Notes: generated by a model not told the origin, from the letters alone. Positions 49,501 to 59,356 are shown, numbered from the stretch's first letter. The stretch is DNA of 64,000 nt from Incurvaria masculella (GCA_946894095.1 OX335644.1:25959595-26023594); one strand, 5' to 3'. Made by a program: numbers and translations.

Positions 49501-52500
49501 GCTGCCTGTCTAAAACTTATAAATAAATAAATAAATAAATAAAAGTCAAATAACGGGCAAAAGAAAATCTTCATACAAATTTTCTTTTCTCTGTTGTGTG
49601 ACACAGGATACATTCTTCGATTAAAAAAACACGTGCAGACATAGATATTTTGTTGCCTGATTTTAAGTCCCAAATATCAAGAAAATTGGAACAGTGTTTT
49701 CAAATGATTAGTGAACTATATTTGTATGGGGAGCGTAATTTTCTGATGCTTACGGGCCCACCTTAAGAATTAATTATAACTTAAGCATGTATAATATAGC
49801 ATGGAGTTTTATCAACGAGTTCCTTTGTAATACAATTCTCGTAGTTAATCATGAAAAGTATAGAAGATATTTATTTATTTATTTATTTCAAATTCGTCGG
49901 TAACACCATATCACAAAGGTATGACGATCTAATTACAGTTACAATAAATTATTACTTATTAAATTAATATTAAAATTAAATTAAATTAAATACAATACAA
50001 ATATTTTCTTCTTTTCAATACACACATTAATCCTCATTACACAAAAATGTTTATTATTTTGATTTCTTATTATTATTTTTACATTCTAAAAAAAATTCAT
50101 CAATTGTATAAAATGGCCGATCAATTAAGAATTTCCTTAGTTTCTTTTTAAAATAATTTTTTTAATAAGACTCTTTTACGTAGTCTGGTAGTGCATTAAA
50201 GATTAGTATGGACATATATTCATTGTCCATTTTCCTCAATGACAATCTGGTTTGTGGCAATGTAATCAAGTGCCCATGAACATTCGGCCACGTGTGTGCA
50301 CAGGTGGCCGGGTACGGGCCGCTGCCATGCTCCGTGGTGACGACGACGCGCAAGTTCTTCACTGTGCTGGCGTCGGTGGCGCTGTTCGGGAACGTGCTGC
50401 TGCCGCGTCAGTGGCTTGGCGCCGTCATCGTGTTCACCGGTCAGTGTCGTACTACACTTGGTCAGCCTCGGTGGCTCAGTGTGCGACGCCCTGTGAATCG
50501 ATAAGTTGGGGAAGCACCTCTGAGCGCTTAGGTTCTGGATGGGTGACCATTTTCAACCGTCGAGGCTGGCCGTGGTTCGGATTCCACGTAAAACTGTAGG
50601 TTCCCTTCCTTACTTACTAGGTGGTAGGGTTATCCCGCCCGGGTTGGTACCATAGCATTGAATTAACGATGCTCGAAGCGGCAATGAAAATTGTCCGTGT
50701 TTTCCATTCAGTTCAATGTAGCCGAGCAATATAACGAAGGTCCTGGCATGGCACAACAAAATGTTGTACGAAAGAAATTATCACAATAATATAACCTATA
50801 ATATTTCATTTCAAACTTTGTGCTGGTCTATTACATTCAAATTAGTTCGAAGATAACCAAAATCTACTTTTCCTCCAAATCTTATTTTAACTGCATCATG
50901 AAGTAAATCTTGCATCTGAAAACTCAAAAATAAAACTTGACAGAAATGACAGTTTTGACGTTTCTCAAGTGAGGTTCCTCATACGACACCTACAAGCATT
51001 AACATAAATATTACTACGTAAGGACAAGCCCTTCCATGCAACAAAAACGGATTTGAGCGGCTCGTAGCCTAGTGGCGCGGGGACTGGCCTAGCGTACCAG
51101 AGACCCGGGTTCAATACCAACTTGCACCACTGTCTTTCTCTTTCAGAGTTCGATAAGTGCATTTCGTCACAAATGCGAGCTGCTCCATGGTTCGGAATGC
51201 ATGTAAAACTGTAGGTCCCCTTCCCCTACTAGGTGGTAGGGTTTAAGCCCGCCCGGGTTGGTACCATCGCATTGGATGAAAAGATGGTCGAAGCAGCAAT
51301 GAAAAATTGTCCGTGTTTTCCATCCAGTTCAATGTAGCCGAGCAATATAACGAAGGTCCTGGCATGGCACAACAAAATGTTGTACGAAAGAAATTATCAC
51401 AATAATATAACCTATAATATTTCATTTCAAACTTTGTGCTGGTCTATTACATTCAAATTAGTTCGAAGATAACCAAAATCTACTTTTCCTCCAAATCTTA
51501 TTTTAACTGCATCATGAAGTAAATCTTGCATCTGAAAACTCAAAAATAAAACTTGACAGAAATGACAGTTTTGACGTTTCTCAAGTGAGTTTCCTCATAC
51601 GACACCTACAAGCATTAACATAAATATTACTACGTAAGGACAAGCCCTTCCATACAACAAAAACCGGCCAAATGCGAGTCGTACTCGCACACGAAGGGTT
51701 CCGTAACATCGTACAAGATTTAACACAAAAAAATCACGGTTTATTAATGGCCCTTTGTTTTTTATCATTTTATTATTTTACCTATTTGTTGTTATAGCGG
51801 CAAAATAAATACATACTCTGTGAAAATTTCAGCTGCCTACCTATTACGGTTCATGAGATACAGCCCTGTGACAGACAGACGGACGGACGGACGGACGGAC
51901 GGACAGCGGAGGCTTAGTAATAGGGTTCCGTTTTCACCCTTTGGGTACGGAACCCTAAAAACGGATAAGAAAGTGGGACACCACTTTGTCTTCAGACAGC
52001 CGCTCGCTGTCGTCATGCGCTTGTGCGTCGCCTCTGGGTAATAATACGACCCAAAAATGCCCAATATGAATGCCCAATGGTAAAACCGTGCAATAATTAC
52101 ATTAAAAAAAATGCAATATCGGAATACCACAACAGGCGGCAGAATTGTATGAAAGGGCATATCCTTACTTTTTACATATCACTGCCTACAATAAGCTTTG
52201 AATTTTCTTCTTCATAAGTGATAAGTCCACCTTTGTGCAGATTCACTCTGTTAGATTTAATTGCTCTGCTGTATATTTTTTATTTTAATGTAATTTGCAT
52301 AATAAAGAATGTCTTTCTTTTCTTTCTTTATTGTTCTTAGTAACATAGTCGATGAAAAGTAAATTTTTGCATTTTCTACCTTGCGGAAAGACCCACTGCA
52401 TTTCTGGGGGCAAAACATGTTCAAATTGTCATTGTCAAACAGTTTGTATGTCTATTTCAGGTCTATTCTTGGACATGTTCTACGGCAGGAGCCCGCACGT

Positions 52501-52516
52501 AGCGGCCAAGCGATGA
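40304..52516 (+). CDS. SLC35B1: ER nucleotide-sugar/ATP transporter SLC35B1 (meigo)
   Basis: Eight exons: 40304-40501, 41771-41893, 42822-42953, 45226-45327, 45786-45847, 46587-46734, 50304-50439, 52461-52516. All borders are GT-AG with matching phases, giving 318 aa against ~320 in animals. The protein is strongly hydrophobic with about ten membrane helices. Family marks are the N-terminal [39 protein letters not shown], the LTMDGLTGA turn, and [16 protein letters not shown] near the end. SLC35B1 sits in the ER membrane and exchanges nucleotides or nucleotide sugars; the fly orthologue is meigo. The C-terminus ends VAAKR, without a clear KKXX. Introns are packed with SINEs and MITEs. It is transcribed away from the zinc-finger gene. 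Confidence 0.93.
40756..41576 (+). repeat. TTAA-2 element with nested GTTCCG element
   Basis: TTAA at 40756-40759 and 41573-41576 flanks inverted ends GGTGGCCCAACCCGC and GCCGGGTTGGGCCACC. It is interrupted at 41172-41446. TTAA duplication suggests a piggyBac-type element. Confidence 0.8.
41172..41446 (-). repeat. GTTCCG element nested in TTAA-2
   Basis: TTAGGGTTCCGTACCCAAAG to CGCACTTGGCCGGTTTTTG. It interrupts TTAA-2 between its T-run and TAGACATG, so it is the younger of the two. Confidence 0.85.
41771..41893 (+). CDS. SLC35B1: SLC35B1 exon 2
   Basis: 41 codons ([20 protein letters not shown]...), acceptor TATCCCGCAG, donor CAG/GTGTGT, phase 0. Confidence 0.92.
42474..42620 (-). repeat. 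SINE body fragment
   Basis: GCCAGGAACTAACCTCC through TTCATTCAATGCGATGGTGC, degenerate. Confidence 0.6.
42822..42953 (+). CDS. SLC35B1: SLC35B1 exon 3
   Basis: 44 codons starting [16 protein letters not shown], acceptor TCCTGTTTCAG, donor AAG/GTATTT, phase 0. Holds the conserved KPIPVM motif. Confidence 0.93.
43108..43381 (-). repeat. 5S-head SINE, tail-truncated
   Basis: On the minus strand the head GCCTCGGTGGCCCAGTGGCG and TCTTGGATGGGTGACC are almost identical to the 26309 copy. Confidence 0.8.
43690..44245 (-). pseudogene. Mariner transposase remnant
   Basis: Minus-strand frames, broken by shifts and stops, show [19 protein letters not shown], then [14 protein letters not shown] (first catalytic Asp) and [12 protein letters not shown] (second Asp region, normally HDNARPH). 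Family order matches mariner; the third catalytic Asp and the C-terminus are not recognisable. Inactive. Confidence 0.75.
44246..44522. other. Unassigned intron sequence
   Basis: Possibly mariner 5' flank; no clear inverted end found. Confidence 0.3.
44523..45172 (+). repeat. tRNA-head SINE interrupted by a CATTCA MITE
   Basis: A complete head and body at 44523-44924 (B box GGGTTCAATACC) resume as TCGCATAAAAAAA at about 45157. The MITE sits in the tail. Confidence 0.85.
44925..45155. repeat. CATTCA MITE nested in a SINE
   Basis: Inverted ends GGGGTCCATTCAGAGTAAG and CTTGCTCCGAATGGACGCCC; AACGGTTCCGTT inside. Opposite orientation to the 23886 copy. Confidence 0.8.
45226..45327 (+). CDS. SLC35B1: SLC35B1 exon 4
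   Basis: 34 codons, [12 protein letters not shown] then [16 protein letters not shown]; acceptor GGTAACACAG, donor CAG/GTGACT, phase 0. Confidence 0.9.
45383..45680 (+). repeat. tRNA-head SINE body, rearranged
   Basis: A piece of tail (ATGGACTCTGACATGGATGG) is fused to the body from GAGTTGGATAAGTGCATTTC to GTTTGCATAAAAAAA. Near 45548-45590 CTCATAAAGGGAAGCC is followed by its own inverted text. Confidence 0.65.
45786..45847 (+). CDS. SLC35B1: SLC35B1 exon 5
   Basis: 20 codons plus TG ([20 protein letters not shown]), acceptor TCACTTCAG, donor TG/GTAAGT, phase 2. Confidence 0.9.
46086..46200 (+). repeat. SINE body fragment
   Basis: GATTCGACGTTAAACTGTAGG through GCTCGGGTTGGTACC; the head is lost. 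Confidence 0.5.
46201..46586. other. Unassigned intron sequence
   Basis: 46380-46530 is AT-rich with AATAAATAAAGAAAATA, possibly a retroposon tail. No exon besides the flanking SLC35B1 ones. Confidence 0.35.
46587..46734 (+). CDS. SLC35B1: SLC35B1 exon 6
   Basis: G completing Trp, then 49 codons ([20 protein letters not shown] ... GQLFIFFM). Acceptor TTGGCCTCCAG, donor ATG/GTGAGA. Confidence 0.92.
46735..47485. other. Unassigned intron sequence
   Basis: No exon or named repeat. Confidence 0.35.
47486..47892 (-). repeat. tRNA-head SINE, near full length
   Basis: Tail TTTATGCGACCCGACATGG at left, head CGGCTCGTAGCCTAGTGGCG (minus strand) at right; very close to the 36993 copy. Confidence 0.85.
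48114..49766 (+). repeat. Two TTAA-1 elements sharing one TTAA, second split by a LINE
   Basis: TTAA at 48114-48117, 48485-48488 and 49763-49766 delimit a standard copy and a diverged copy. The diverged copy is cut at about 48592 and resumes at 49544 (GTCAAATAACGGGCAAAAG). Confidence 0.8.
48606..49400 (+). pseudogene. LINE reverse transcriptase C-terminal fragment, open frame
   Basis: A single open frame of 264 codons begins at the RT catalytic box (FADDSKYFD). It continues [40 protein letters not shown] and a C-terminal [17 protein letters not shown]. This is the 3' part of a non-LTR retrotransposon ORF2 of CR1/Jockey-like type, 5'-truncated on insertion. The 3' UTR ends CTGCCTGTCTAAAACTTATA plus (AATA)n at 49543. 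No stops or shifts, so the insertion is fairly young, but it cannot encode a complete enzyme. Confidence 0.85.
49870..50290 (-). pseudogene. LINE 3' end with ORF2 C-terminus
   Basis: Minus-strand translation gives [14 protein letters not shown], a stop, then [20 protein letters not shown]. This is the conserved end of Jockey/CR1-type ORF2. The (AAAT)n tail is at about 49870-49890. It abuts SLC35B1 exon 7. Confidence 0.7.
50304..50439 (+). CDS. SLC35B1: SLC35B1 exon 7
   Basis: 45 codons plus G ([20 protein letters not shown] ... GAVIVFTG), acceptor GTGTGCACAG, donor G/GTCAGT, phase 1. Confidence 0.93.
50461..50753 (+). repeat. 5S-head SINE
   Basis: Head GTCAGCCTCGGTGGCTCAGT with TTCTGGATGGGTGACC. 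The body ends GGTCCTGGCATGGCAC at the start of the duplicated segment. Confidence 0.75.
50754..51050 (+). repeat. Duplicated ~297 bp segment, copy 1
   Basis: From AACAAAATGTTGTACGAAAG to CCATGCAACAAAAACGG. It matches 51370-51666 with only a few differences. Confidence 0.85.
51056..51369 (+). repeat. tRNA-head SINE recombined into a 5S-head SINE tail
   Basis: The head and body are tRNA type, but the tail has the GCCGAGCAATATAACGAAGG variant found only in the neighbouring 50461 copy. It is followed by the same flanking DNA. Confidence 0.75.
51370..51666 (+). repeat. Duplicated ~297 bp segment, copy 2
   Basis: 616 bp after copy 1. It ends where the next GTTCCG element begins. Confidence 0.85.
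51657..51962 (+). repeat. GTTCCG element, full length
   Basis: AAAACCGGCCAAATGCGAGT to GGTACGGAACCCTA; six GGAC units near 51880. Confidence 0.85.
51963..52460. other. SLC35B1 intron 7 remainder
   Basis: A retroposon tail AATAAAGAATG(TCTTTCTTT)n lies at 52300-52330. No exon. Confidence 0.4.
52461..52516 (+). CDS. SLC35B1: SLC35B1 exon 8 (terminal)
   Basis: GT completing Gly, then [17 protein letters not shown] and TGA at 52514-52516; acceptor GTCTATTTCAG. Confidence 0.9.
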
Positions 52517-52726
52517 GTCCGGAGCTCCCGTGGTGGCTCTGCCGTACTCGCGCGCTCCGTCCATGTGACAGTACATTCCCGCTTAGCACTGAACTATTTC
52601 TTCCATGCGAAATATTTTGGCATTCAATTCGTGCAATTTGTTTTATATTTAAAAATCCAGCAGTGGAAGCACAAACGATTATATCTTGTCGTATCACACT
52701 GATAAGTTTTATGTATCTCCACTTTG

Positions 52727-52837
52727 AAAGTGATATACTCCCTTCGGAGCACGTAGATAGACCAATGATGACATAGATATACCAAATCTATGTCATCATT
52801 GGTTTATCTATGTGCCCGGAAGGGAGCATATATCTTT
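52727..52837. repeat. Imperfect ~52 bp hairpin downstream of SLC35B1
   Basis: GACCAATGATGACATAGAT pairs with ATCTATGTCATCATTGGTT, and outer parts pair less well, around a 7 bp loop. It starts ~210 bp after the stop, so it may lie in the 3' UTR. Confidence 0.7.
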
Positions 52838-53299
52838 CAAATCAGAGAGAGATACATCGGTTTATTGGCGTGACGTGAAATGATATAATCCTTTATTTTA
52901 TACCAGATTTCTTGGTCCACCGATATCGCTATCGAAGTCGAAATCGTATTCAGTATTGAATTACTGTACTGAATATTCAGCGCCTCTTACGGGCGTGATA
53001 GGAGTTAGTTAAACACTCGATAACGAAAAATTGCTTCGATGCAAACCAATTTCTAGTATTTGTTGAGTCACAATTTTGACAGAGGAATGAACGCGATCAA
53101 GCCACACATGCAACTAGGCCATTGAATGAAGGTATAATTTAGGGCAATTGAAAACATTAAATAGCCCATCCAATTAATTTTATTAGAAAAGTTGAAACAT
53201 TTATTTTTAAGCCCATTACTTAGAATCCAACATTGATAGATTTGAAAAATGCTGTATTTTGAGTAATTAATAGCAAATTCACAAAATCTAGGGAATGGC
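52838..53299. other. 3' flank of SLC35B1
   Basis: ATTAAA near 53155 is a weak poly(A) candidate. No other feature. Confidence 0.35.
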
Positions 53300-53560
53300 G
53301 AGTTAGAGCTGATTTTTCATTAGATAAACAGCCAGATAACTATTCGACGGATTTATTTACGCTTCTGCTCATCCATTCGATATAGTAAGTCCATTTGTTT
53401 ATTAGCAAAATTATACTAAGATGATTGTGATAGAAGATATAATTCTCCGGCAATTAATATCTGTCTTTTGACCAGTGTGAATTTGTACTATCAGTCCGAT
53501 AAGTACTATCTGAGGATTGAAAAATTGGCTTTTAGTGTATACCCACTCTATTTAATTGTG
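53300..53560 (+). repeat. Dispersed ~230 bp repeat (GCCAGATAACTATTCGACGG)
   Basis: Closely matches 63757-64000 (shared TTTATTTACGCTTCTGCT and GATAGAAGATATAATTCTCC). Confidence 0.75.
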
Positions 53561-54789
53561 TAAGTTAGCAAAATTAACTAATGAAGCAATTTAGTGGTAT
53601 GCGATACGTAACTCGTAATAAGCCTGATTGTATTGTATTCATTGGTTTATGGGTTACTCACACTGGATTCTGCAGTCACAAAAATGCTCCACTGGATTTT
53701 CATTTCGTTTTTTTAACGAAAATTCGCAGGATGGCGCCGAGTTTCTCCGGGAATTTCGTTTTGAAGCCCAATCTTAACGATACACGGTGAACAGAAAACC
53801 TGTCGAACACCGTTTTAAGAGTCGTTTGTCATACATTGGAAGGGTCAATTTCCCCTGAATGTATGATACGTGTACAACAAACAAGTCAGTCCCACAAAGG
53901 AAGATGGACACAGCCACCATGGCTGTCTGCAGCGGTTTCATACAACTACATTTTACTAAGGGAGTTGTGCCAGACTGGCGGGAAGTACAGTTTCGGATAG
54001 GCTATTGTTATTATTTTTTGCAAAATTTGTACAAAATGTTTCGATATAAAATAAAATTAGTATCATGACCTTTTACTTATAATGCAGTGTTCTTTAGCAA
54101 TGTATGAAACTCTCACGACGCGTTATATTCTCCAAGGTGGGTACGACTTAAGGTCACTGCACCGTGTCACTGTCCTTCAACGTGTTCAAGAGATTTAACA
54201 AAATAATTTTAAATAAATACCGTACCACACCTGCTCATAGTCTGATAGACTGATCGTAGATAGAGGAGAAAAAAAAGCATAGCCATTGGTGAGTCCATCC
54301 ATAATTTAAGAATGTGTACTTAATTACTAGGTTCACTCATTGATATGTGGATTTTTTTTGTTCTACCATTGTCCCTGTCACTTGGATCGGACTGGCTTGA
54401 GAATGGCAATATATTTATTTACGCTATGTTTATAGGCACAATATGACAATGACGATCATCGGACATGTCTAGTTATTTTTAGATAAATTTTATCAGGTTT
54501 TTAGAAAAAATACTGTTCAAGTATGTGGTACCTCTGTGTTGCTTTTAACATTGAGAATGAACAGAACACCTGAAATTGTACTGTATGTGAACTTTTCTTA
54601 CGCTAGATAGAACAATTTTGGTGCATTTTTTTTTTTATTGAATTATTTTATTAACATTGTGACATTTATCAAAAAGCAAAAAGAAATTGAAAATTTCTAT
54701 TTATTTTAGTAGTTACATGTATCCAATCAAATACAGTTCCATCTGTTTGCGCAACAACGTAAAGAGATCTTTTCACATAGCGGCAGTTT
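53561..54789. other. Unassigned spacer
   Basis: Several short frames, none with splice borders or motifs. No gene called. Confidence 0.4.
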
Positions 54790-55085
54790 TTTTAGGGTTC
54801 CGTACCCAAAGGGTGAAAACGGAACCCTATTACTAAGCCTCCGCTGTCCGTCCGTCCTGTCACAGGGCTGTATCTCATGAACCATAACAGGCAGGCAGCT
54901 TAAATTTTCACAGAGTGTGTTTTTATTTTGCCACTATAACACCAAATAGGTAAAATAAAAAAATAATAAATATTAAAGGCCCCCCTTTAATTATACGATA
55001 AACATGACTTTTTTTGTGTTAAATCTTGTACGATGGTACGAAACCCTTCGTGTGCGAGTCCGACTCGCACTTGGCCGGTTTTTCT
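54790..55085 (-). repeat. GTTCCG element
   Basis: TTAGGGTTCCGTACCCAAAG to CTCGCACTTGGCCGGTTTTT; short CCGTCCGTCC tract. Confidence 0.85.
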
Positions 55086-55232
55086 GATTGTTCGGCCAAC
55101 GTCGCCCAAAAGTTCGAAAGCCCATGGGCGTCGCGGGGCACCTCGTATACGAGGTCCTGGCGTACACCATGCGCCGCGCTTAACATAAAAAAATAATGAA
55201 CGGCGAATAACACGCTTGCGAAGGGTACTGAG
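55086..55232 (-). repeat. Fragment of the GGCATATGGCGTACG repeat
   Basis: CCTCGTATACGAGGTCCTGG and GGCGTACACCATGCGCCGCG are related, inverted, to 20255 and 25645. Confidence 0.4.
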
Positions 55233-55568
55233 CCGGGAGTCTCAGTTCTCGCCTAAATTGGCGTTTACGTAACTTCGAAGTTCCGTAAAAACGTCAAACT
55301 CCATGCAAGTTTTTACTAGATATTCTGTGGTTTTACTTCTTCAAGGTGTCAAAGTCAAACTCGGACTTCCGATTTGTATGAAAACGCGGAGTGGACGTAA
55401 ACGGCAACGTCGACGTATTTACGGCAACGTTGAGTAAGCTGTCAAATCAAACTCGGACTCGCAAATGGTAGTTCTTAACGCCCACTCCGCGCGCTCTTCA
55501 ATTTCTCCATACATTTGAAAAAGCCAGTCAATAAGTTTGCCGTAAACTCCAATTTAGAGAACTCGGAC
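55233..55568 (+). repeat. CTCAC MITE
   Basis: AGTCTCAGTTCTCGCCTAAA to AGAGAACTCGGACTGACCGC. Confidence 0.75.
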
Positions 55569-56130
55569 TGACCGCTCAGATCACATTTCACTGGGCTCCG
55601 TGCGGGTAAATATCTGAAATTAAATTGACCCAACAAACTCTCTCTAATATATAAGTCCGATCTTCCATTTTCTTAGACTTTCGTCATACATTAATGTATC
55701 AGTTGAGATGAAAATGCATTATTTTTGTAAAAATATGTTTTCTGAGTTTTGTACACTCATGTAGCTTTCTGTCAAATTGACCTTGCAGAGTAAAGGGAAC
55801 TATTTACTTTGCCGCTGTAAAGATGCAAGGGCACTGTACCGTGAACTACAGTAGGACAAAATGTCATTCCATTGTATAATACTGAAAATAAAGAAACAGA
55901 TATTTTAATTAAATATTGTGTTTTATTTTTCTTCATGCGTAACAAAATATACCTATGCTTGATATACTTAACAAAAAATTTACAATTTAAATGTGTATAA
56001 ATAATATTTCATCACAAACAATAAATTATCACAAAGATAAATCACTTAAAGCTAATGCTCACCCTTAACTAGAACAAATTAATCTAATAACTAACCTAAC
56101 CTAACCGTCCGTTAGGTGTCATAACCTAAT
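55569..56130. other. Unassigned spacer
   Basis: AATAAAG at about 55885 is a possible poly(A) signal of an unknown transcript. No coding exon. Confidence 0.35.
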
Positions 56131-56174
56131 AGTCCGTTTTTCCCTGGAAGGTTACTTCCAGGGAAAAACGGACT
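56131..56174. repeat. Perfect 20 bp inverted repeat, 4 bp loop
   Basis: AGTCCGTTTTTCCCTGGAAG / GTTA / CTTCCAGGGAAAAACGGACT. Confidence 0.85.
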
Positions 56175-57432
56175 TTAACCGTAAAGGGCTTCCATGAATT
56201 ACGTGATGTGTATAGGGGGATCTCACTTGGGGGAGAGGGGTCTCAGCAAATATCACGTAATTAATTTTTACGCAAGAAACAGTGTAAAACGGCGTTGTTT
56301 TTCTTTGCATACCCTAAGCTGTAAAATTTCTCTACGATAGGGTTGATTGTTAGAAAGTGCGTGAGGCAATAAATCCGCCTTTGCATTGTACTTTTGCATG
56401 GATTGCAATAAATAATATTATTATTATTATTGTTATTGCAAGAAAACTGAATTAAATAAAGTAAACCATGTACCTCACAAAATATCGTAGCTTTCCTCGT
56501 ATAACGTATCTGATGTATAACCTCGCCTATTAAATCCAACGCAATCTAGGACAGATTTTTGTATTTACACAGAGAATACGCATTTAACTCACCAAGGAGA
56601 GAGGGGGGGTCGAAGAATCGCCAAAAGCGCCCCACGTAATTAATGGACGCCCCCAATATATATGTATACTCTTAGATAACAACTAATGGAGATTCTTTCG
56701 TTTTATTTGAAGTATAATTAAAGTTGAAGCGGAAATATTTTATTCTATGCTTTCCCTCCAATTCAATACAGCCATCTCATACAAAGGGAAGGCCTTGGCA
56801 TGGCACCTAGTTCCTATGGATCGAACCAATGTTATTAAAAAAAGCTTCTATACTATCCAGGAAGCCTTAACAGAGACTAAAGACTACCTACCTGACAGGG
56901 TAGGTACCTAACATGGTACTACCGTTATATTTTTAATTACCTTAATTCTTTCTAACTACTAACAACCTGACAATATTATTGTGGGTCTGTGAAATGGGTA
57001 TTTTTGTAATATTAATTTGTTTATTCTACTTACTTTGAATTGATACTACTTCGTAATGACGATGGCTTTTTACATCAGAATATTTTATTTTGAGTTTCAG
57101 CGACATCTACATTTGAAGCATTGTAATCAGATTGGAAAATAATCTGTAAAAGTATTGGTTGTGATAATTATCAAGAATATTTTATATTGGAATTGCCTAT
57201 TTATTTAGAAAAATAAGATCTCATATGGTAGTCAAGAGGTTACTTCCACCTATATAAAGGTTGTTCAGCACATTGACGGACAAATATTGTTTGCAGATAA
57301 CCAAATTATCACAAATTTTGTCTACATAGTGAATTGATTCTGTCACATTTTTATTTGTCTTTGGGACTAAGAGGATTCATAAGTCCTTTGCATGGCATTA
57401 GCTTAATCATTATTTACTTACAATACTCTTAG
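56175..57432. other. Unassigned spacer
   Basis: 56755-56815 is a SINE tail fragment (AATTCAATACAGCCATCTC, GGCATGGCACCTAGTTCC). The rest is AT-rich and unassigned. Confidence 0.4.
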
Positions 57433-57952
57433 CCTGGTTTTCACCAAGTACTGATTTATTTTAATCGACACTTAAATGGCCTTTATTACTGAAGTGCTGA
57501 TTATCTGGTACTGGTATTGATTGCAAACTGCTAAGAAAGGCCCTTAAGGTCGGCCCGTAAGCATCAGGAAATTTCGCCTCCCATACAAACGTAGTTTACT
57601 AATAATTTGAAAACCACTATTCCAACATACTTGATATTTGGTATCTAATATTAGGCTACAAATATCTGTGTCTGCATGCCTTTGTTTTTTCGGTAAATGT
57701 ATTCTGGGTCAAACCATAGAGAAAACAAAATTCGTATGAAGATTTTCTTTTTGCTTTCATTTCATTCGGTTTGGATTTTTCAAAAAAACAAAAGCATGCA
57801 GACACAGATATTTGTTACCTGATATTAGATATTAAATATCAATTTAATTGGCATAGCGGTTTCCAAATTATTAGTAAACTACGTTTGTATGGGGAGCATA
57901 GCTTACGGGCCGTTCTTAATATGTGGCGATTAAGCTAATCAGCAGCAGGTGA
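57433..57952 (-). repeat. Dispersed repeat split by a TTAA-1 element
   Basis: The two halves match the uninterrupted repeat at 27970-28120 in inverted orientation. Confidence 0.75.
57544..57919 (+). repeat. TTAA-1 MITE, intact with TTAA duplication
   Basis: TTAA at 57544-57547 and 57916-57919; ends GGTCGGCCCGTAAGC and GCTTACGGGCCG. The clearest copy in the window. Confidence 0.88.
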
Positions 57953-58752
57953 TAAAGGCCCTAACTGGAACAAGGATACATCATCAAGTCCTATAAATTC
58001 TATTTCATGCTCATACAATCCATGAACAAAAAAGTTACAAGGGTTTAAAAGCTGTGATTTTAATTATTTTCATATATAAATAAAAATAAATGTATCAGTC
58101 CATGTGACGAACATTCTGTATGTTTTTTGTGAGTAGACGTTATCTATCATTGTAAACTAGATATTGAGTATGTATCTAATGGATACAAACATTATCTCAT
58201 GATAATGAGGTTATACAACAACGTGTACATAGATAGATAATAATCAGAAAAAAACTGATTTTTTTATGTTTTAAGGCTGGACATTCGTCTGGAGCAGAAT
58301 TCGAAACTGCGACCTTTGGGGGCATGTCCACTGCTCTACCGCTGCGCTTTTTTCGAATCGACACAGTGCTGCTATATATTAGTAGATAGCATTGATTTCA
58401 CGTATGAATCCCACGCTAAGTCATTTTGGATTGCAACTATTTCATCACTAGGTCTCAGGTTCGAATCCTGCTTCAGACGAATACCGCCCGAAATGAGTTC
58501 TGATTAGTTACAAAACCTTATAACAAAGCTTCAATCTAGATGTCGTGGTAAAACCTCTAATCATTGTAAATTAGTTTGTAAGCATTGAAGAAAATAACAA
58601 TAATACATTTGATGGCTGAATGCGCGAATGAGTAGCAGAGCGTGCAGCTCGACGTTTCGGAGCCTCACATGGGCGCCATCTTCAGGAGTACGTGCCTATC
58701 ACGATGGAGGTAGACGCTTTACTGACTACCCCCGCCACTGCTTCACTTCTCA
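57953..58752. other. Unassigned spacer with an inverted pair
   Basis: ATTCGTCTGGAGCAGAATTCG at 58275 is inverted against GTTCGAATCCTGCTTCAGACG at 58452, suggesting a ~210 bp foldback. 58620-58740 is GC-rich and unassigned. Confidence 0.4.
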
Positions 58753-59070
58753 GGCTGGGATAAATAGCCGTTACGGGAACTAGGACTAAGGAAAAGTAGT
58801 GCTTTGTAACGTCACTTTGCATTACTTTGAGATTTTGAATGAATAATGAATAAATTCTTTATTGCGCAACATAGAAAAACAAATATAAGTACAACAATTC
58901 AAAACAACATTACTACTTTTCGTTACTCAAACTATTGTATTCAGAGTGGGCGGACTAACTTTAATCCGCCGGTTTTTGTATGGTTAGTCTGGTGCTAATC
59001 TCTTACTAAGTTTTTACAGGTGCTCTCTGAATACGACTTTTATTTTCTTTTACGGCTATTTATCTCAGCC
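58753..59070. repeat. GGCTGAGATAAATAG MITE, older copy
   Basis: GGCTGGGATAAATAGCCGTTAC pairs with ACGGCTATTTATCTCAGCC; TCA flanks both sides (58750-58752, 59071-59073). The middle holds a LINE-tail-like AATAAATTCTTTATTGCGC and a nested GTATTCAGAG...CTCTGAATAC hairpin. Confidence 0.65.
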
Positions 59071-59149
59071 TCAGTGTCCGAGGCGACGACGATCCAAGGT
59101 AAGCCCACAAACGAAATATTATAATGGTAACTAAATCAGTCATTGGACC

Positions 59150-59356
59150 CTAAAGGAACATAGCCAGGTAGGCGTGTGAGCGGGGCTCCGGACATGATTC
59201 CTTGTAGCGTGAGCATAGGAAGCAAAATCTAAAGTTTTGTATGCACTCCTCCCAGTGTGCACGCAGCTGCCTGAAGTACCAGCATTTGGGCACGTCGCAT
59301 CTCTCGTCGGCCTGTGGACATGTTTGTAGAATGTTTCTAAGGGAATATTCTCCATT
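59150..59356 (-). CDS. TAZ-like gene, terminal exon
   Basis: Acceptor ATTTGTAATAAG (weak pyrimidine tract), phase 0, then NGEYSLRNILQTCPQADERC, C-x4-C, H-x4-C and FCFLC, and 68 residues to TAG at 59150-59152. Confidence 0.65.
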   Translation of the reverse strand, partial: NGEYSLRNILQTCPQADERCDVPKCWYFRQLRAHWEECIQNFRFCFLCSRYKESCPEPRSHAYLAMFL

